This document shows, in pieces, positions 34,057 to 43,208 of a DNA stretch of 64,000 nucleotides; position 1 is the first letter of the stretch, and the number at the start of each line of letters is the position of its first letter. Under the pieces are notes generated by a model. It saw nothing but the letters and a program-made list of their open reading frames with translations. It was not told the DNA's origin and did no database searches. The stretch is from the NCBI RefSeq assembly GCF_003584105.1, contig NZ_QXFO01000022.1, forward strand, positions 193,501 through 257,500. Reading direction: 5' to 3'. The position numbers and the translations under genes are program-made. This DNA is from Flagellimonas taeanensis (GTDB lineage Bacteria > Bacteroidota > Bacteroidia > Flavobacteriales > Flavobacteriaceae).

Positions 34057-35452
34057 GACAACCCATTTTTGTTGGATTTTTTTCCTTGTCGCTTTTGCTT
34101 CACAGGCCCAACAAGATAGTTTGGTCTTGGGTTTCAAGGAGTATTTGGGGTATGTGAAAAAATACCATCCGATTGCCAAACAGGCCCAGTTGACGATTGC
34201 CACAGGACAGGCCAATCTTATGAAGGCCAGGGGAGGTTTTGACCCCAAAGTTGAGGTGGATTACGACCGAAAGCAGTTCAAGGACACCGAATATTGGGAC
34301 CGGCTCAATACCACTTTTAAAATACCGACGTGGTTTGGGATTGAACTCAAGGGGAATTATCAGCAGAATGCAGGGGAGTATCTCAGTGCCAGTGAGACCC
34401 TTCCCAAAGATGGACTGTACAGTGCTGGGATTTCCATGTCTTTGTTGGATGGTTTTTGGGCCAACGAACGCATGGCCACCTTACGAAAGGCCAAGTTTTT
34501 TAGTGAGCAGTCAAAGGCCGATCAAGATATTTTGGTGAACGAGGTATTGTACAAGGCATCCATTGCCTATTTTGACTGGATGAAAGCGTATCGGGACGCC
34601 GAAGTTTTTAAGGACTTTTTGGACAATGCCGATATTCGGTTCCAAGGTATCCGTAAAAGTGCCTTGGCGGGCGATATCGCCATGATCGATACGGTGGAGG
34701 CCAAAATAGCGGTCAGTAATCGGGAACTGGGGTACGAACAGGCCAAGGTGGAGTTGATGAAGAAATCCCTTGAGGTATCCAATTTTCTTTGGATTGAGGA
34801 TGTACCGGTCGAATTGCGGGAAGATGTGACCCCAGACCTCAATACAGAAAGTGAGATTGATGTCACCTTGGAAATTTTGGGCAAACCGTTGGACAGTTTT
34901 AGTCTGGAGAACCATCCCAAATTACGGTCGTTGGAATACAAAATAGATGGGCTTACGGTTGATAAACGACTTAAAGCCAATAAATTGCTTCCAAAACTGG
35001 ATGTGGAGTACAATTTTCTTTCGGAAACCCCAGATCAGATAAACTCTTTTGTGACCGAAAATTACAAGGGTGGAGTTTCATTCCAATTGCCGTTGTTTTT
35101 ACGGAAAGAGCGTGGTGACCTAAAATTGGCCAAATTCAAACTGATGGATGCCGAGTTTGAACGCGACAATGCGCAAGTTGAGATTCAGAACAAGGTAATT
35201 GCCATCTATCGAGAGTTGGATTCGTTCATCACCCAAAACCAATTGATAGCGGACATTGTTCAGGATTATAGTACCCTATTGGATGCCGAGGAGCGTAAGT
35301 TCAGTTTTGGGGAAAGCTCCCTGTTTTTGGTCAATTCAAGGGAAAGCAAGCTGATTGATGCCTATCTGAAACGAAACGAAATGCAGAACAAATTTTTCCA
35401 TACCAAAGCCAAATTGTTCAAGAGTCTGGCCATCAACCCTGAAAACTTGTAA
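34040..35452 (+). CDS. TolC-family outer-membrane channel protein
   Basis: The 470-residue protein starts MPLSSRTTHFCWIFFLVAFA, a signal peptide ending ASQAQ. Coiled-coil pairs and strands typical of TolC follow (residues about 30-460, for example FKEYLGYVKKYHPIAKQAQL and LFLVNSRESKLIDAYLKRNEMQ). The frame can be extended upstream, but the ATG at 34040, overlapping the HlyD stop by 17 bp, gives the signal peptide. It completes an inner-membrane/adaptor/outer-membrane export set. Confidence 0.88.
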   Translation: MPLSSRTTHFCWIFFLVAFASQAQQDSLVLGFKEYLGYVKKYHPIAKQAQLTIATGQANLMKARGGFDPKVEVDYDRKQFKDTEYWDRLNTTFKIPTWFGIELKGNYQQNAGEYLSASETLPKDGLYSAGISMSLLDGFWANERMATLRKAKFFSEQSKADQDILVNEVLYKASIAYFDWMKAYRDAEVFKDFLDNADIRFQGIRKSALAGDIAMIDTVEAKIAVSNRELGYEQAKVELMKKSLEVSNFLWIEDVPVELREDVTPDLNTESEIDVTLEILGKPLDSFSLENHPKLRSLEYKIDGLTVDKRLKANKLLPKLDVEYNFLSETPDQINSFVTENYKGGVSFQLPLFLRKERGDLKLAKFKLMDAEFERDNAQVEIQNKVIAIYRELDSFITQNQLIADIVQDYSTLLDAEERKFSFGESSLFLVNSRESKLIDAYLKRNEMQNKFFHTKAKLFKSLAINPENL

Positions 35453-35466
35453 ATAAACCTTGTTAA

Positions 35467-35512
35467 AAATGTTTAATGTTTGATTTAAAAAATTAAACAT
35501 TTCATATCTTTA
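35467..35512 (+). promoter_or_regulatory. Inverted repeat and promoter of the photolyase operon
   Basis: Perfect 11-bp arms AAATGTTTAAT (35467-35477) and ATTAAACATTT (35492-35502) surround 14 bases. A -33 TTTG (35479-35482) lies in the spacer and a -7-like TATCTTTA (35505-35512) follows. The element covers the promoter of the second TetR gene, its likely binder. Confidence 0.55.
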
Positions 35513-35527
35513 CAAGAAACAAGGACA

Positions 35528-36184
35528 ATGGCCAAAAAGAAGAATTTTTCCAAACAGCAAATAATCACATGGTTCATGGACTATATATTGGAGCAAGACC
35601 AAGAACCATCTTCGGTATATAAGTTTTGTAAGACTTACAATCTGGACGAAAGTAGTTTTTATGACCATTTTGGGTCTTTTGGAGCTATAAAATCCTCTAT
35701 ATTCTCGACTTTCCTTGACCATACCTTGGAGTTGCTTCAAAAAGATGAGACGTATGCCAATTCCAATGCTCGAAATCAACTGTTAAGTTTCTATTATACC
35801 TTTTTTGAAATTTTAACGGCCAATAGGAGCTATGTTGTATTGGTCTTGCGAAATAAAAAGCAAGCGCTGGACAATTTAAAAACGCTGTATAAACTTCGGG
35901 AAGGCTTTACTGGCTATGTGGATAGCTTGGACATAAAAACCTTGGACATTGACCAAGAGCAGATAAAAAAGTTTCAGCGTAAGGCCATTTCAGAAAGTGC
36001 ATGGGCACAGCTACTGTTTACGCTGAAGTTTTGGTTGGATGACAACTCACCTTCCTTTGAAAAAACAGATATCCTCATCGAGAAATCCGTGAACAGTTCT
36101 TTTGATGTCTTGGAAGCGACCCCATTGCAAAGCCTTGTGGACTTGGGGAAGTTTATTTTCAAGGAAAAAATGGCGATGTCGTAA
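35528..36184 (+). CDS. TetR-family regulator of the UbiB/photolyase operon
   Basis: The 218-residue protein has an N-terminal HTH (about 10-55: SKQQIITWFMDYILEQDQEP, CKTYNLDESSFYDHFGSFGAI) and a helical C-terminal domain. It is followed without a gap by the UbiB-like gene (TAA then ATG), so it heads the operon. An 11-bp inverted repeat covers its promoter, which points to autorepression. The signal might be light or membrane stress given the downstream genes. That is inference. Confidence 0.86.
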   Translation: MAKKKNFSKQQIITWFMDYILEQDQEPSSVYKFCKTYNLDESSFYDHFGSFGAIKSSIFSTFLDHTLELLQKDETYANSNARNQLLSFYYTFFEILTANRSYVVLVLRNKKQALDNLKTLYKLREGFTGYVDSLDIKTLDIDQEQIKKFQRKAISESAWAQLLFTLKFWLDDNSPSFEKTDILIEKSVNSSFDVLEATPLQSLVDLGKFIFKEKMAMS

Positions 36185-37498
36185 ATGAAAACAATAGATA
36201 GTATCCCCACTTCCAAAATTCAGCGCGCTACAAAACTGGTACAGACCGGAGCCAAAGTCGGTGTAAATTACCTCAAATATTATGGAAATAGGATGACCAC
36301 CTCGGAAGAGGAGGCCAAGGAAAAATTGGATCAGGACAATGCAGAGGATATTTACGGCAGTCTCCGGGAGTTGAAGGGCAGTGCCCTTAAAGTGGCCCAA
36401 ATGCTGAGCATGGAAAAAAGCATGTTGCCCAGGGCCTATGTGGAAAAGTTTTCCCTTTCCCAGTTTTCTGTGCCCCCATTGTCCGCACCTTTAGTGAACA
36501 AGACCTTTAAAAAATATTTTGGAAGCGCTCCATCCGAAGTTTACGATTCTTTCAATCCCGAAGCGGTCCATGGTGCCAGCATCGGACAAGTCCATCAAGC
36601 GGAAAAAGATGGAAAGAAACTGGCCGTAAAAATCCAATATCCCGGGGTTTCGGACAGTATTGCCACGGATTTGGCCCTTGTAAAGCCCATCGCCCTAAAA
36701 ATGTTCAACATTAAGGGAAAGGACAGCGATAAATATTTTAAGGAGGTCAGGGATAAGTTGATGGAAGAGACCAATTATCTGCTGGAAGTTGAACAAAGTC
36801 AAAGTATTGTGGATGCTTGCAGCCACCTGCCCAATCTCAAATTCCCATCGTATTATGTGAATCTTTCTTCGGAAAAAATCATAACCATGGATTGGATGGA
36901 GGGTGAGCATCTGTCCGAATTTACGGCGCACAACACGGACAATGCTGTATCCAATGTTTTGGGCCAGGCTCTTTGGGATTTTTACATGTACCAAATCCAC
37001 CGATTGAAAAAAGTCCATGCCGACCCGCATCCGGGTAACTTTTTGGTATCCAAGGACAACCAATTGGTGGTATTGGATTTTGGTTGCATCAAAGCGATAC
37101 CAGATTCATTTTACATTCCCTATTTTGAGTTGGCCAAAAAAGAAAATATTTCCAATCCCGAATTTTTTCAAAGGAAACTCTTTGAGTTGGAAATCCTTCG
37201 CCCTGAAGATTCACCGGAAGAAATCAAATTCTTCACGGCCATGTTCCAGGAAATGCTGAGCCTATTCACCCAACCTTTCCATAATGAGGTTTTTGATTTT
37301 TCCGACAAGGTCTTTTTTGGGAAAATAACCGAGCTGGGCAAAAAGTATGCACAGAACACCGAACTGCGGCGGATGGATGGCAACCGCGGCTCGAAGCATT
37401 TTATTTATATCAACAGAACGTTCTTTGGACTCTACAACCTGATGCACGATCTTAAGGCCAACATGGTCAAGGTAAACAATTTCAATATGTTGGCATGA
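36185..37498 (+). CDS. UbiB/ABC1-family atypical kinase
   Basis: The 437-residue protein carries ABC1 kinase motifs: a KxGQ-like KVAQML (Gly replaced by Ala), the Ala-rich loop variant HGASIGQVH, the ATP Lys in LAVKIQYPG, the catalytic VHADPHPGNF and the metal DFGC. The family acts in quinone or lipid metabolism at membranes. Bacteroidota make menaquinone, so the target here is uncertain. The next gene overlaps by ATGA. Confidence 0.9.
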   Translation: MKTIDSIPTSKIQRATKLVQTGAKVGVNYLKYYGNRMTTSEEEAKEKLDQDNAEDIYGSLRELKGSALKVAQMLSMEKSMLPRAYVEKFSLSQFSVPPLSAPLVNKTFKKYFGSAPSEVYDSFNPEAVHGASIGQVHQAEKDGKKLAVKIQYPGVSDSIATDLALVKPIALKMFNIKGKDSDKYFKEVRDKLMEETNYLLEVEQSQSIVDACSHLPNLKFPSYYVNLSSEKIITMDWMEGEHLSEFTAHNTDNAVSNVLGQALWDFYMYQIHRLKKVHADPHPGNFLVSKDNQLVVLDFGCIKAIPDSFYIPYFELAKKENISNPEFFQRKLFELEILRPEDSPEEIKFFTAMFQEMLSLFTQPFHNEVFDFSDKVFFGKITELGKKYAQNTELRRMDGNRGSKHFIYINRTFFGLYNLMHDLKANMVKVNNFNMLA

Positions 37499-38112
37499 AA
37501 TGTTTTACGCAATCGGACTTGGATTCCATGGATAGGCTGTATCGCATCAATTTGGTCAACAGTCTTTCTGGGTTTAAATCGGCCAATCTCATAGCAACTG
37601 TGGATGACGGTGGCAATGAGAACGTAGCGGTTTTCAGTTCGGTGGTGCATTTGGGTTCTGACCCGGCCGTTCTGGGATTTGTGCTAAGGCCCACTACGGT
37701 AGCTAGAAACTCTTATGATAACATTAAAGAGATGGGTTATTATACCATAAACCATATTTCCAAGGAGATTATGGAAGACGGACACCATACTTCGGCCAAG
37801 TACCCCAAGGGAGTGTCAGAGTTTGAGATGACCAACTTGCAATCTGAATACATTAATGACTTCAGAGCTCCCTTCGTGGCTCAAGCACCTATCAAGATGG
37901 CCATGAAATTTGCTGAGGAATATGCCATAAAGCAGAACGGGACCATCCTTGTGGTGGGTGAAATCCTTTCGGTCTATATTCAAGATGACTTGCTCGAAGA
38001 AGATGGCTTTGTAAACCTTTCCAAAGGAAACATCGTCAGTATTAATGGTCTTGATGGATATACTTTGCCCCAGCTACAGGCAAGATATCCCTATCAACGT
38101 CCCAAGAATTAA
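37495..38112 (+). CDS. Flavin reductase-like domain protein
   Basis: The 205-residue protein has the flavin reductase fold (NSLSGFKSANLIATVDDGGN, NVAVFSSVVHLGSDPAVLGF, TVARNSYDNI, and HTSAKYPKG). It probably binds FMN or FAD and may supply reduced flavin. The start overlaps the UbiB-like stop by 4 bp. Two genes downstream is a photolyase-like flavoprotein that would need reduced FAD, which makes a functional link plausible. Confidence 0.86.
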   Translation: MKCFTQSDLDSMDRLYRINLVNSLSGFKSANLIATVDDGGNENVAVFSSVVHLGSDPAVLGFVLRPTTVARNSYDNIKEMGYYTINHISKEIMEDGHHTSAKYPKGVSEFEMTNLQSEYINDFRAPFVAQAPIKMAMKFAEEYAIKQNGTILVVGEILSVYIQDDLLEEDGFVNLSKGNIVSINGLDGYTLPQLQARYPYQRPKN

Positions 38113-38126
38113 AAAAGACACCATAC

Positions 38127-39545
38127 ATGCGGATTCTCATCACAGGTACAACAGGGTATATTGCCAAGCGATTGGTACTGAATCTGCTGGCGAAAGACCA
38201 TCAAATCATTTGTTGTGTGCGGGATTTAAACCGGATTCCAGATGAAATGGAATCCAAAAAAGGTATTGAATTCATTAAAGTGGACTTTTTGGATACGGAG
38301 GATGTGGTTTTTCCCAAAGATATTGACGTTGCTTATTATCTCATTCATTCCATGGCCGCCACGGGCGATGACTTTGAGGACTTGGAGCAACAATGTGCAC
38401 AAAACTTCAAGGATTTAATGGATAAAACGACATGCCGACAAGTCATTTATTTAGGCGGAATTGTGAATGATGCGTCGCTTTCGAAACACCTTAAATCCAG
38501 GTTGGCGGTTGAAAAGACCCTAAAGTCCAATGCATATGCGCTCACAACTTTTAGAGCGGGCATCATTGTGGGAAGTGGTAGTGCTTCCTTTGAAATTATC
38601 CGTGACATTGTTGAAAAATTACCGGTCATGGTGGCCCCCAAATGGCTGAATACCCGAACGCAGCCCATCGCCATTCGAGATGTGCTCCGTTTCTTGGAAG
38701 GGGCAGCAGGAAAAGAGGAAGTCATGGACCAATCCTTCGATATCTGTGGGCCGGAGATACTGACCTACAAACAAATGCTGTATCAATTTGGGGAGGTTCG
38801 GGGATTAAAACGATATATTCTGACATTACCCGTGCTTACCCCGCGCTTGTCCTCGTACTGGCTCTATTTTGTCACATCCACCTCTTTTAATTTGGCTAAG
38901 GCATTGGTCGACAGCATGAAAGTGGAGGTGATTGCAAAACCAAGTCAGGTGAATGAAATTTTACAAGTAAAACCACTTTCCTATAAGGAGGCAGTACGGC
39001 TTGCATTTCAAAAAATTGAACAGAATTCTGTCATTTCCAGTTGGAAGGATGCCATCAGCAGCGGGGTCTTCCACGACCAATTGTCGGACCACATTCAAGT
39101 GCCCAATCATGGCTGTTTTAAGGATGTACGCTCCAAAATTGTGGTGGATGAAACCTACACAATCAATAAAATCTGGTCCATTGGCGGGAAAAATGGATGG
39201 TATGGGTTTAATTTACTCTGGCGCATTCGCGGGTATTTGGACAAAGTATTTGGTGGGGTAGGACTGCGTCGCGGCCGTAGACACGACACCAATTTAGAGG
39301 CAGGTGATCCCTTGGACTTTTGGCGGGTTTTGTTGGCCGATAAAAAACAAAAGCGATTGCTCCTGTTCGCTGAGATGAAATTGCCCGGGGAGGCGTGGTT
39401 GGAGTTCAAAATAGTGAAGAACACCTTGTTTCAGCGGGCTGTTTTTAGGCCCAAAGGGCTTTGGGGCCGCTTGTATTGGTATATGGTACTGCCTTTTCAT
39501 GCTTTTGTGTTCCGGGGAATGATCAATGCTTTGGTGGGCAAATGA
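38127..39545 (+). CDS. SDR-family protein with C-terminal DUF2867
   Basis: The 472-residue protein has an extended SDR Rossmann domain (about 1-290: ILITGTTGYIAKRLV, with the last Gly of the motif replaced by Ala, then VAYYLIHSM and FRAGIIVGSGSAS) and a DUF2867 domain (about 320-472, ending MVLPFHAFVFRGMIN). Such fusions are often found beside photolyase genes in light- or stress-responsive clusters. It overlaps the photolyase gene by 4 bp. The substrate is unknown. Confidence 0.87.
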   Translation: MRILITGTTGYIAKRLVLNLLAKDHQIICCVRDLNRIPDEMESKKGIEFIKVDFLDTEDVVFPKDIDVAYYLIHSMAATGDDFEDLEQQCAQNFKDLMDKTTCRQVIYLGGIVNDASLSKHLKSRLAVEKTLKSNAYALTTFRAGIIVGSGSASFEIIRDIVEKLPVMVAPKWLNTRTQPIAIRDVLRFLEGAAGKEEVMDQSFDICGPEILTYKQMLYQFGEVRGLKRYILTLPVLTPRLSSYWLYFVTSTSFNLAKALVDSMKVEVIAKPSQVNEILQVKPLSYKEAVRLAFQKIEQNSVISSWKDAISSGVFHDQLSDHIQVPNHGCFKDVRSKIVVDETYTINKIWSIGGKNGWYGFNLLWRIRGYLDKVFGGVGLRRGRRHDTNLEAGDPLDFWRVLLADKKQKRLLLFAEMKLPGEAWLEFKIVKNTLFQRAVFRPKGLWGRLYWYMVLPFHAFVFRGMINALVGK

Positions 39546-41023
39546 AAAGGGCCAGCATCCGTTTTCCGCATCAACTTTTTAAAAATTTGGATTTGCTTCC
39601 GAAATACGCTCCTGTTTTTTTGATGGAAGAAACCTTGTTTTTTAATCAATACAATTTTCACAAGCAGAAAATCCTGTTTCATCGGGCCTCCATGAAATGT
39701 TATGCGGATCATCTATCTCATAATGGTTTCGAGGTTCATTATATTGATGCCCAAGAAGACCGCTCGGACATAAGGGTGCTGCTAAAAGAGTTGGTGACTG
39801 AGGGATATGGGGAGTTTCATATAATCGACCCAACGGATAATTGGTTGGAAAAGCGAATCAAATCAAGCGTATCTGAAACCATGGTCAAGTGGCACGATTC
39901 TCCACTTTTTTTGAATACTATGGATGATTTGTCCCATTTCTTCAAGCCAAGCAAGAAAAACTTTTTTCAGACATCCTTTTACAAACAACAGCGTCGCAAA
40001 CGCAATATTTTAATGGAAGGTGAGAATCCAAAAGGAGGGAAGTGGACCTACGATGTGGACAATCGGAAGCGATATCCCAAAAACCGAACTCCTCCGGCAA
40101 TCGCCTTCCCTGATGCCGATACCTATTTTACGGAGGCAAAATCCTATGTGGAATCCCATTATAAGAACAATATTGGATCACTTTCACAGACCCCGTTATA
40201 TCCCATCAATTTTGAGTCGGCAGAGCGCTGGTTCCAAGATTTTTTGGAAAATCGGTTTCACAAGTTTGGTGATTATGAGGATGCCCTGGTTAAGGACGCT
40301 TCCTATTTGCACCACAGTGTGTTGACACCTCTGCTTAATGTGGGTCTGATTTCTGTGGAAGATGTCTTGCAAACATCGATTTCATTTGCAGATGAACATA
40401 AAGTGCCCATCAATTCAGTGGAGGGTTTTGTACGGCAAATTATCGGTTGGCGCGAATTCATCCGGGGAATGTATCAGGTAAAGGGGGCCGAAGAACGAAC
40501 CCGTAATTTTTGGGGATATTCCCGAAAGATGCCAAAGTCATTTTATGATGGTACTACTGGGATTGTTCCGGTGGACATCACGATAAAAAAGGTGTTGAAA
40601 ACGGGCTATGCCCATCATATAGAACGACTGATGGTCCTCTGCAACTTTATGCTTCTGTGCGAGTTCGACCCGGATGATATTTACCAATGGTTCATGGAAC
40701 TGTTCATTGATGCGTATGATTGGGTAATGGTGCCCAATGTCTACGGAATGGGGCTCTTTGCGGATGGTGGGCTTATGAGCACCAAACCGTACATCAGTAG
40801 TAGCAATTACATCAATAAAATGGGAGATTATGAAGGTGGCGAATGGGAAGAAATTTGGGATGGCCTATTCTGGAACTTTATGGACAAGAACCGGACATTT
40901 TTTGAACAAAACCCTCGACTTGCCATGCTGTTGCGGAATCTTGATAAGATGTGCCCCGAAAAGAAAGAGAGGCATTTACAGAATGCAGAAGAGTTTTTAA
41001 ATCGGTTGGATACTAGGGAATAA
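39542..41023 (+). CDS. Photolyase/cryptochrome-related protein lacking the Fe-S cysteines
   Basis: The 493-residue protein starts MKRASIRFPHQLF and matches the DPRP/FeS-BCP lineage throughout: the antenna domain (about 1-130), FAD-domain segments (GWREFIRGMY, HHIERLMVL, DWVMVPNVYGMGLFADGG and KPYISSSNYINKMGDY). After GDY the family normally has CxxC and, 13 residues later, CPF. Here E431 and E434 replace the CxxC, and the loop is about 10 residues shorter, so the 4Fe-4S cluster should be absent. It may repair DNA or sense light without the cluster. The ATG overlaps the SDR stop by 4 bp. Confidence 0.88.
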   Translation: MKRASIRFPHQLFKNLDLLPKYAPVFLMEETLFFNQYNFHKQKILFHRASMKCYADHLSHNGFEVHYIDAQEDRSDIRVLLKELVTEGYGEFHIIDPTDNWLEKRIKSSVSETMVKWHDSPLFLNTMDDLSHFFKPSKKNFFQTSFYKQQRRKRNILMEGENPKGGKWTYDVDNRKRYPKNRTPPAIAFPDADTYFTEAKSYVESHYKNNIGSLSQTPLYPINFESAERWFQDFLENRFHKFGDYEDALVKDASYLHHSVLTPLLNVGLISVEDVLQTSISFADEHKVPINSVEGFVRQIIGWREFIRGMYQVKGAEERTRNFWGYSRKMPKSFYDGTTGIVPVDITIKKVLKTGYAHHIERLMVLCNFMLLCEFDPDDIYQWFMELFIDAYDWVMVPNVYGMGLFADGGLMSTKPYISSSNYINKMGDYEGGEWEEIWDGLFWNFMDKNRTFFEQNPRLAMLLRNLDKMCPEKKERHLQNAEEFLNRLDTRE

Positions 41024-41707
41024 ACAACAATGTGTTGACTACAAACAAAAAATACTTGTACACGACTTCATCATGAATCTATAAAAGCCAATTTTTGGAT
41101 GATTGGTGTCATCGGGGCTATCTATGTTCTTAATAGAATTTATTTTAATAAATAATTGAAAATTATAATCTTACATACATTCCTTTTTTATGCTCACCGA
41201 ATAGGTCACCATTTTAACGAATATATTTAATTCATTGATTATTAAATATTTATATCTTATTTTGATTTTTCTGCGGTCAGACAACAATTTATTCTATCCC
41301 TTAATAAATTGAATGCAAAAAATTGGATGAGGAAGGGTTCATATCCACGTCATTTATGTCACTAACTTTAAATTCTTTTTTCTGTTGTTCATTGATACTT
41401 TAACTAAGTTCAATTTTTCCCAGAGGGGAAGGAATGCTATCATCATTTTTTGCAGAATATCAATAGAATTTAATACACGCACTGAAAAAAGGACGCTTTA
41501 AAATATTTGTTTGTTCAATGAGGAATAAATCTACCTCCACCTACTTTTGTCATGTTCACTGACCCTGTAAAACTGGGGACAATTCGTTAAAAATGAAGCA
41601 AGAAAAGTATTATCGTTACACTAAAAAGTTCTAAAATCAGACAATGTTTTTCGGGCAACCCAAATTATTTTATATGCTAATTAAATGATCATTGGATTAC
41701 TCTCTAT
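41024..41707. other. 684-bp AT-rich convergent gap with a possible insertion-sequence end
   Basis: Both flanking genes end here, so no promoter is needed, yet the gap is long and far more AT-rich than the genes around it. I see no credible gene. Near 41561-41583 the run CTGACCCTGTAAAACTGGGG, then ACA, looks like the terminal repeat of an insertion sequence. A 13-codon frame (MKQEKYYRYTKKF, from 41593) follows and stops. I found no matching inverted end in the window. It could be the scar of a lost mobile element or simple spacer. Confidence 0.3.
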
Positions 41708-42865
41708 CTATTTTCTGAAAAGAGGCATTTGCTCAACTTCAGGGCATCCAATTTGTTCCATTACCTGTTTCAATTGCGTTTTGAGCAAGGAAATGGTGTG
41801 GTCGCCCCCTTTGCTTCCCATAGCTGCAACGCCATACATAAAGGAACGGCCTAAAAATGTAAACTGGGCCCCACTGGCTATTGTTCGGGCGATATCGGGT
41901 CCGGAGCGCACACCGCTATCCATCATCACAGTGAGTTGATTGCCATATTTTTCCGATATTCGGGCCAATGGCTTTATGGTGGATTCCCCGGCATCCAATT
42001 GCCTCCCTCCATGATTGGATACAATGATGCCATCCAGTCCCAGGGATACTGCTTTTTCGGCATCGGCCTCAGTGATCACCCCCTTCAATACCAATTTGCC
42101 TTTCCATAGGTCCCTGATGGAAGCAATCTTTTCCATGTCCATACGCTTGCTAAAGGTCTGGTCCATGAACTGTCCCAACTGTTTTAGGTTGAGCCCTTTG
42201 GGCATGTACGGTTTAAGCACTTCAAAATTGGGTTGCCCATGCCGTAAAGTCTCAAAGGCCCATTGGGGCTTTCCCAATATCTGAAGGATGTTGGAAAAGC
42301 TCATTTTTGGGGGCATGGAAAGTCCGTTCTTTATTTCTTTGGGACGGAAACCAAAAACCGGGGTGTCGCAAAGCAACACGAGAACGGGGCAACCAGCAAC
42401 TTGGGCCCGATGGATCAGGTCATTTCGAACGGATTCCTTCGTGGGATGGTACAATTGAAACCAAGCATTTCCCTCAGTGATCTCGCTGATACGTTCGATG
42501 CTGGAAGTGCCCACGGTACTCAGAATAAAGGGAATATTGTGTTGAAATGCGGCTTTGGCCAGGATTTCGGAAGAGTTGGGCCACATGAGCCCTTGGAGAC
42601 CAATGGGGGCAATCCCAAAAGGGGCATCGTATCTTTTTCCAAAGATTTCTGTAGTCATGTTGGCCTCTTTGTAGGTATCCAGATATCTGGGCAACAATTC
42701 AACCTCTCTGATTTCACCAGTGTTCTTTCGGAGGTTCACCTCTTCATTGCACCCCCCGTCCAGATATTCAAAGGCAAATCTGGGAATACGCTTGCGGGCT
42801 TTTTCTCGAAGATCTTCGATGGAGGGGTATTTGGGGTTGAATGTGATTTGTTTTTGGTTGCGCAT
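41708..42865 (-). CDS. lldD: FMN-dependent alpha-hydroxy-acid oxidase/L-lactate dehydrogenase
   Basis: The 385-residue protein is a TIM-barrel FMN enzyme: FILSTVGTSSIERI (FMN and substrate), the catalytic His in IIVSNHGGRQLD and the flavin-phosphate segment SGVRSGPDIARTIASGA. It oxidises L-lactate to pyruvate. As the last gene of the fucose operon (4 bp from the mutarotase) it would take the L-lactate made by cleavage of the fucose-derived diketo acid. Other alpha-hydroxy acids are possible. Confidence 0.9.
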   Translation of the reverse strand: MRNQKQITFNPKYPSIEDLREKARKRIPRFAFEYLDGGCNEEVNLRKNTGEIREVELLPRYLDTYKEANMTTEIFGKRYDAPFGIAPIGLQGLMWPNSSEILAKAAFQHNIPFILSTVGTSSIERISEITEGNAWFQLYHPTKESVRNDLIHRAQVAGCPVLVLLCDTPVFGFRPKEIKNGLSMPPKMSFSNILQILGKPQWAFETLRHGQPNFEVLKPYMPKGLNLKQLGQFMDQTFSKRMDMEKIASIRDLWKGKLVLKGVITEADAEKAVSLGLDGIIVSNHGGRQLDAGESTIKPLARISEKYGNQLTVMMDSGVRSGPDIARTIASGAQFTFLGRSFMYGVAAMGSKGGDHTISLLKTQLKQVMEQIGCPEVEQMPLFRK

Positions 42866-42869
42866 ACGA

Positions 42870-43208
42870 TTACAACTTGAATATTTTTTTCATGGGCAGC
42901 CATTTTTCACCTTTTTGGGCAAAGGGAAGTGGTTTTTGGAACGTCCACATAAACTCTTCCCATTCCTGCACCTTGGGATTTTGGGCATCGGCCTGTTGTT
43001 TTTTCTCAAAGGAAAACGAATCATCCACCTCCATGATCATGGACAGCCGATTGCCTACTCTATATATTTCCATGTTTTGGATGCCAGATTCCTTGATGCT
43101 CTCCAAAATTTCGGGCCATACATTTTTATGATGCTCTTCATAGGCCATGATGCTTTGCTCGTCATCCACAAGATCAAGTGCCAAGCAATATCTTTTTAGA
43201 TTTCCCAT
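42870..43208 (-). CDS. L-rhamnose mutarotase-family protein, probably an L-fucose mutarotase
   Basis: The 112-residue protein has the RhaM fold (RYCLALDLVDDEQSIMAYEE, HHKNVWPEILESI, and the C-terminal PLPFAQKGEKWLPM). RhaM-type enzymes interconvert anomers of deoxy-sugars. The context (FucP, fucose dehydrogenase) points to L-fucose. It overlaps the FucP gene by 13 bp. Confidence 0.87.
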   Translation of the reverse strand: MGNLKRYCLALDLVDDEQSIMAYEEHHKNVWPEILESIKESGIQNMEIYRVGNRLSMIMEVDDSFSFEKKQQADAQNPKVQEWEEFMWTFQKPLPFAQKGEKWLPMKKIFKL

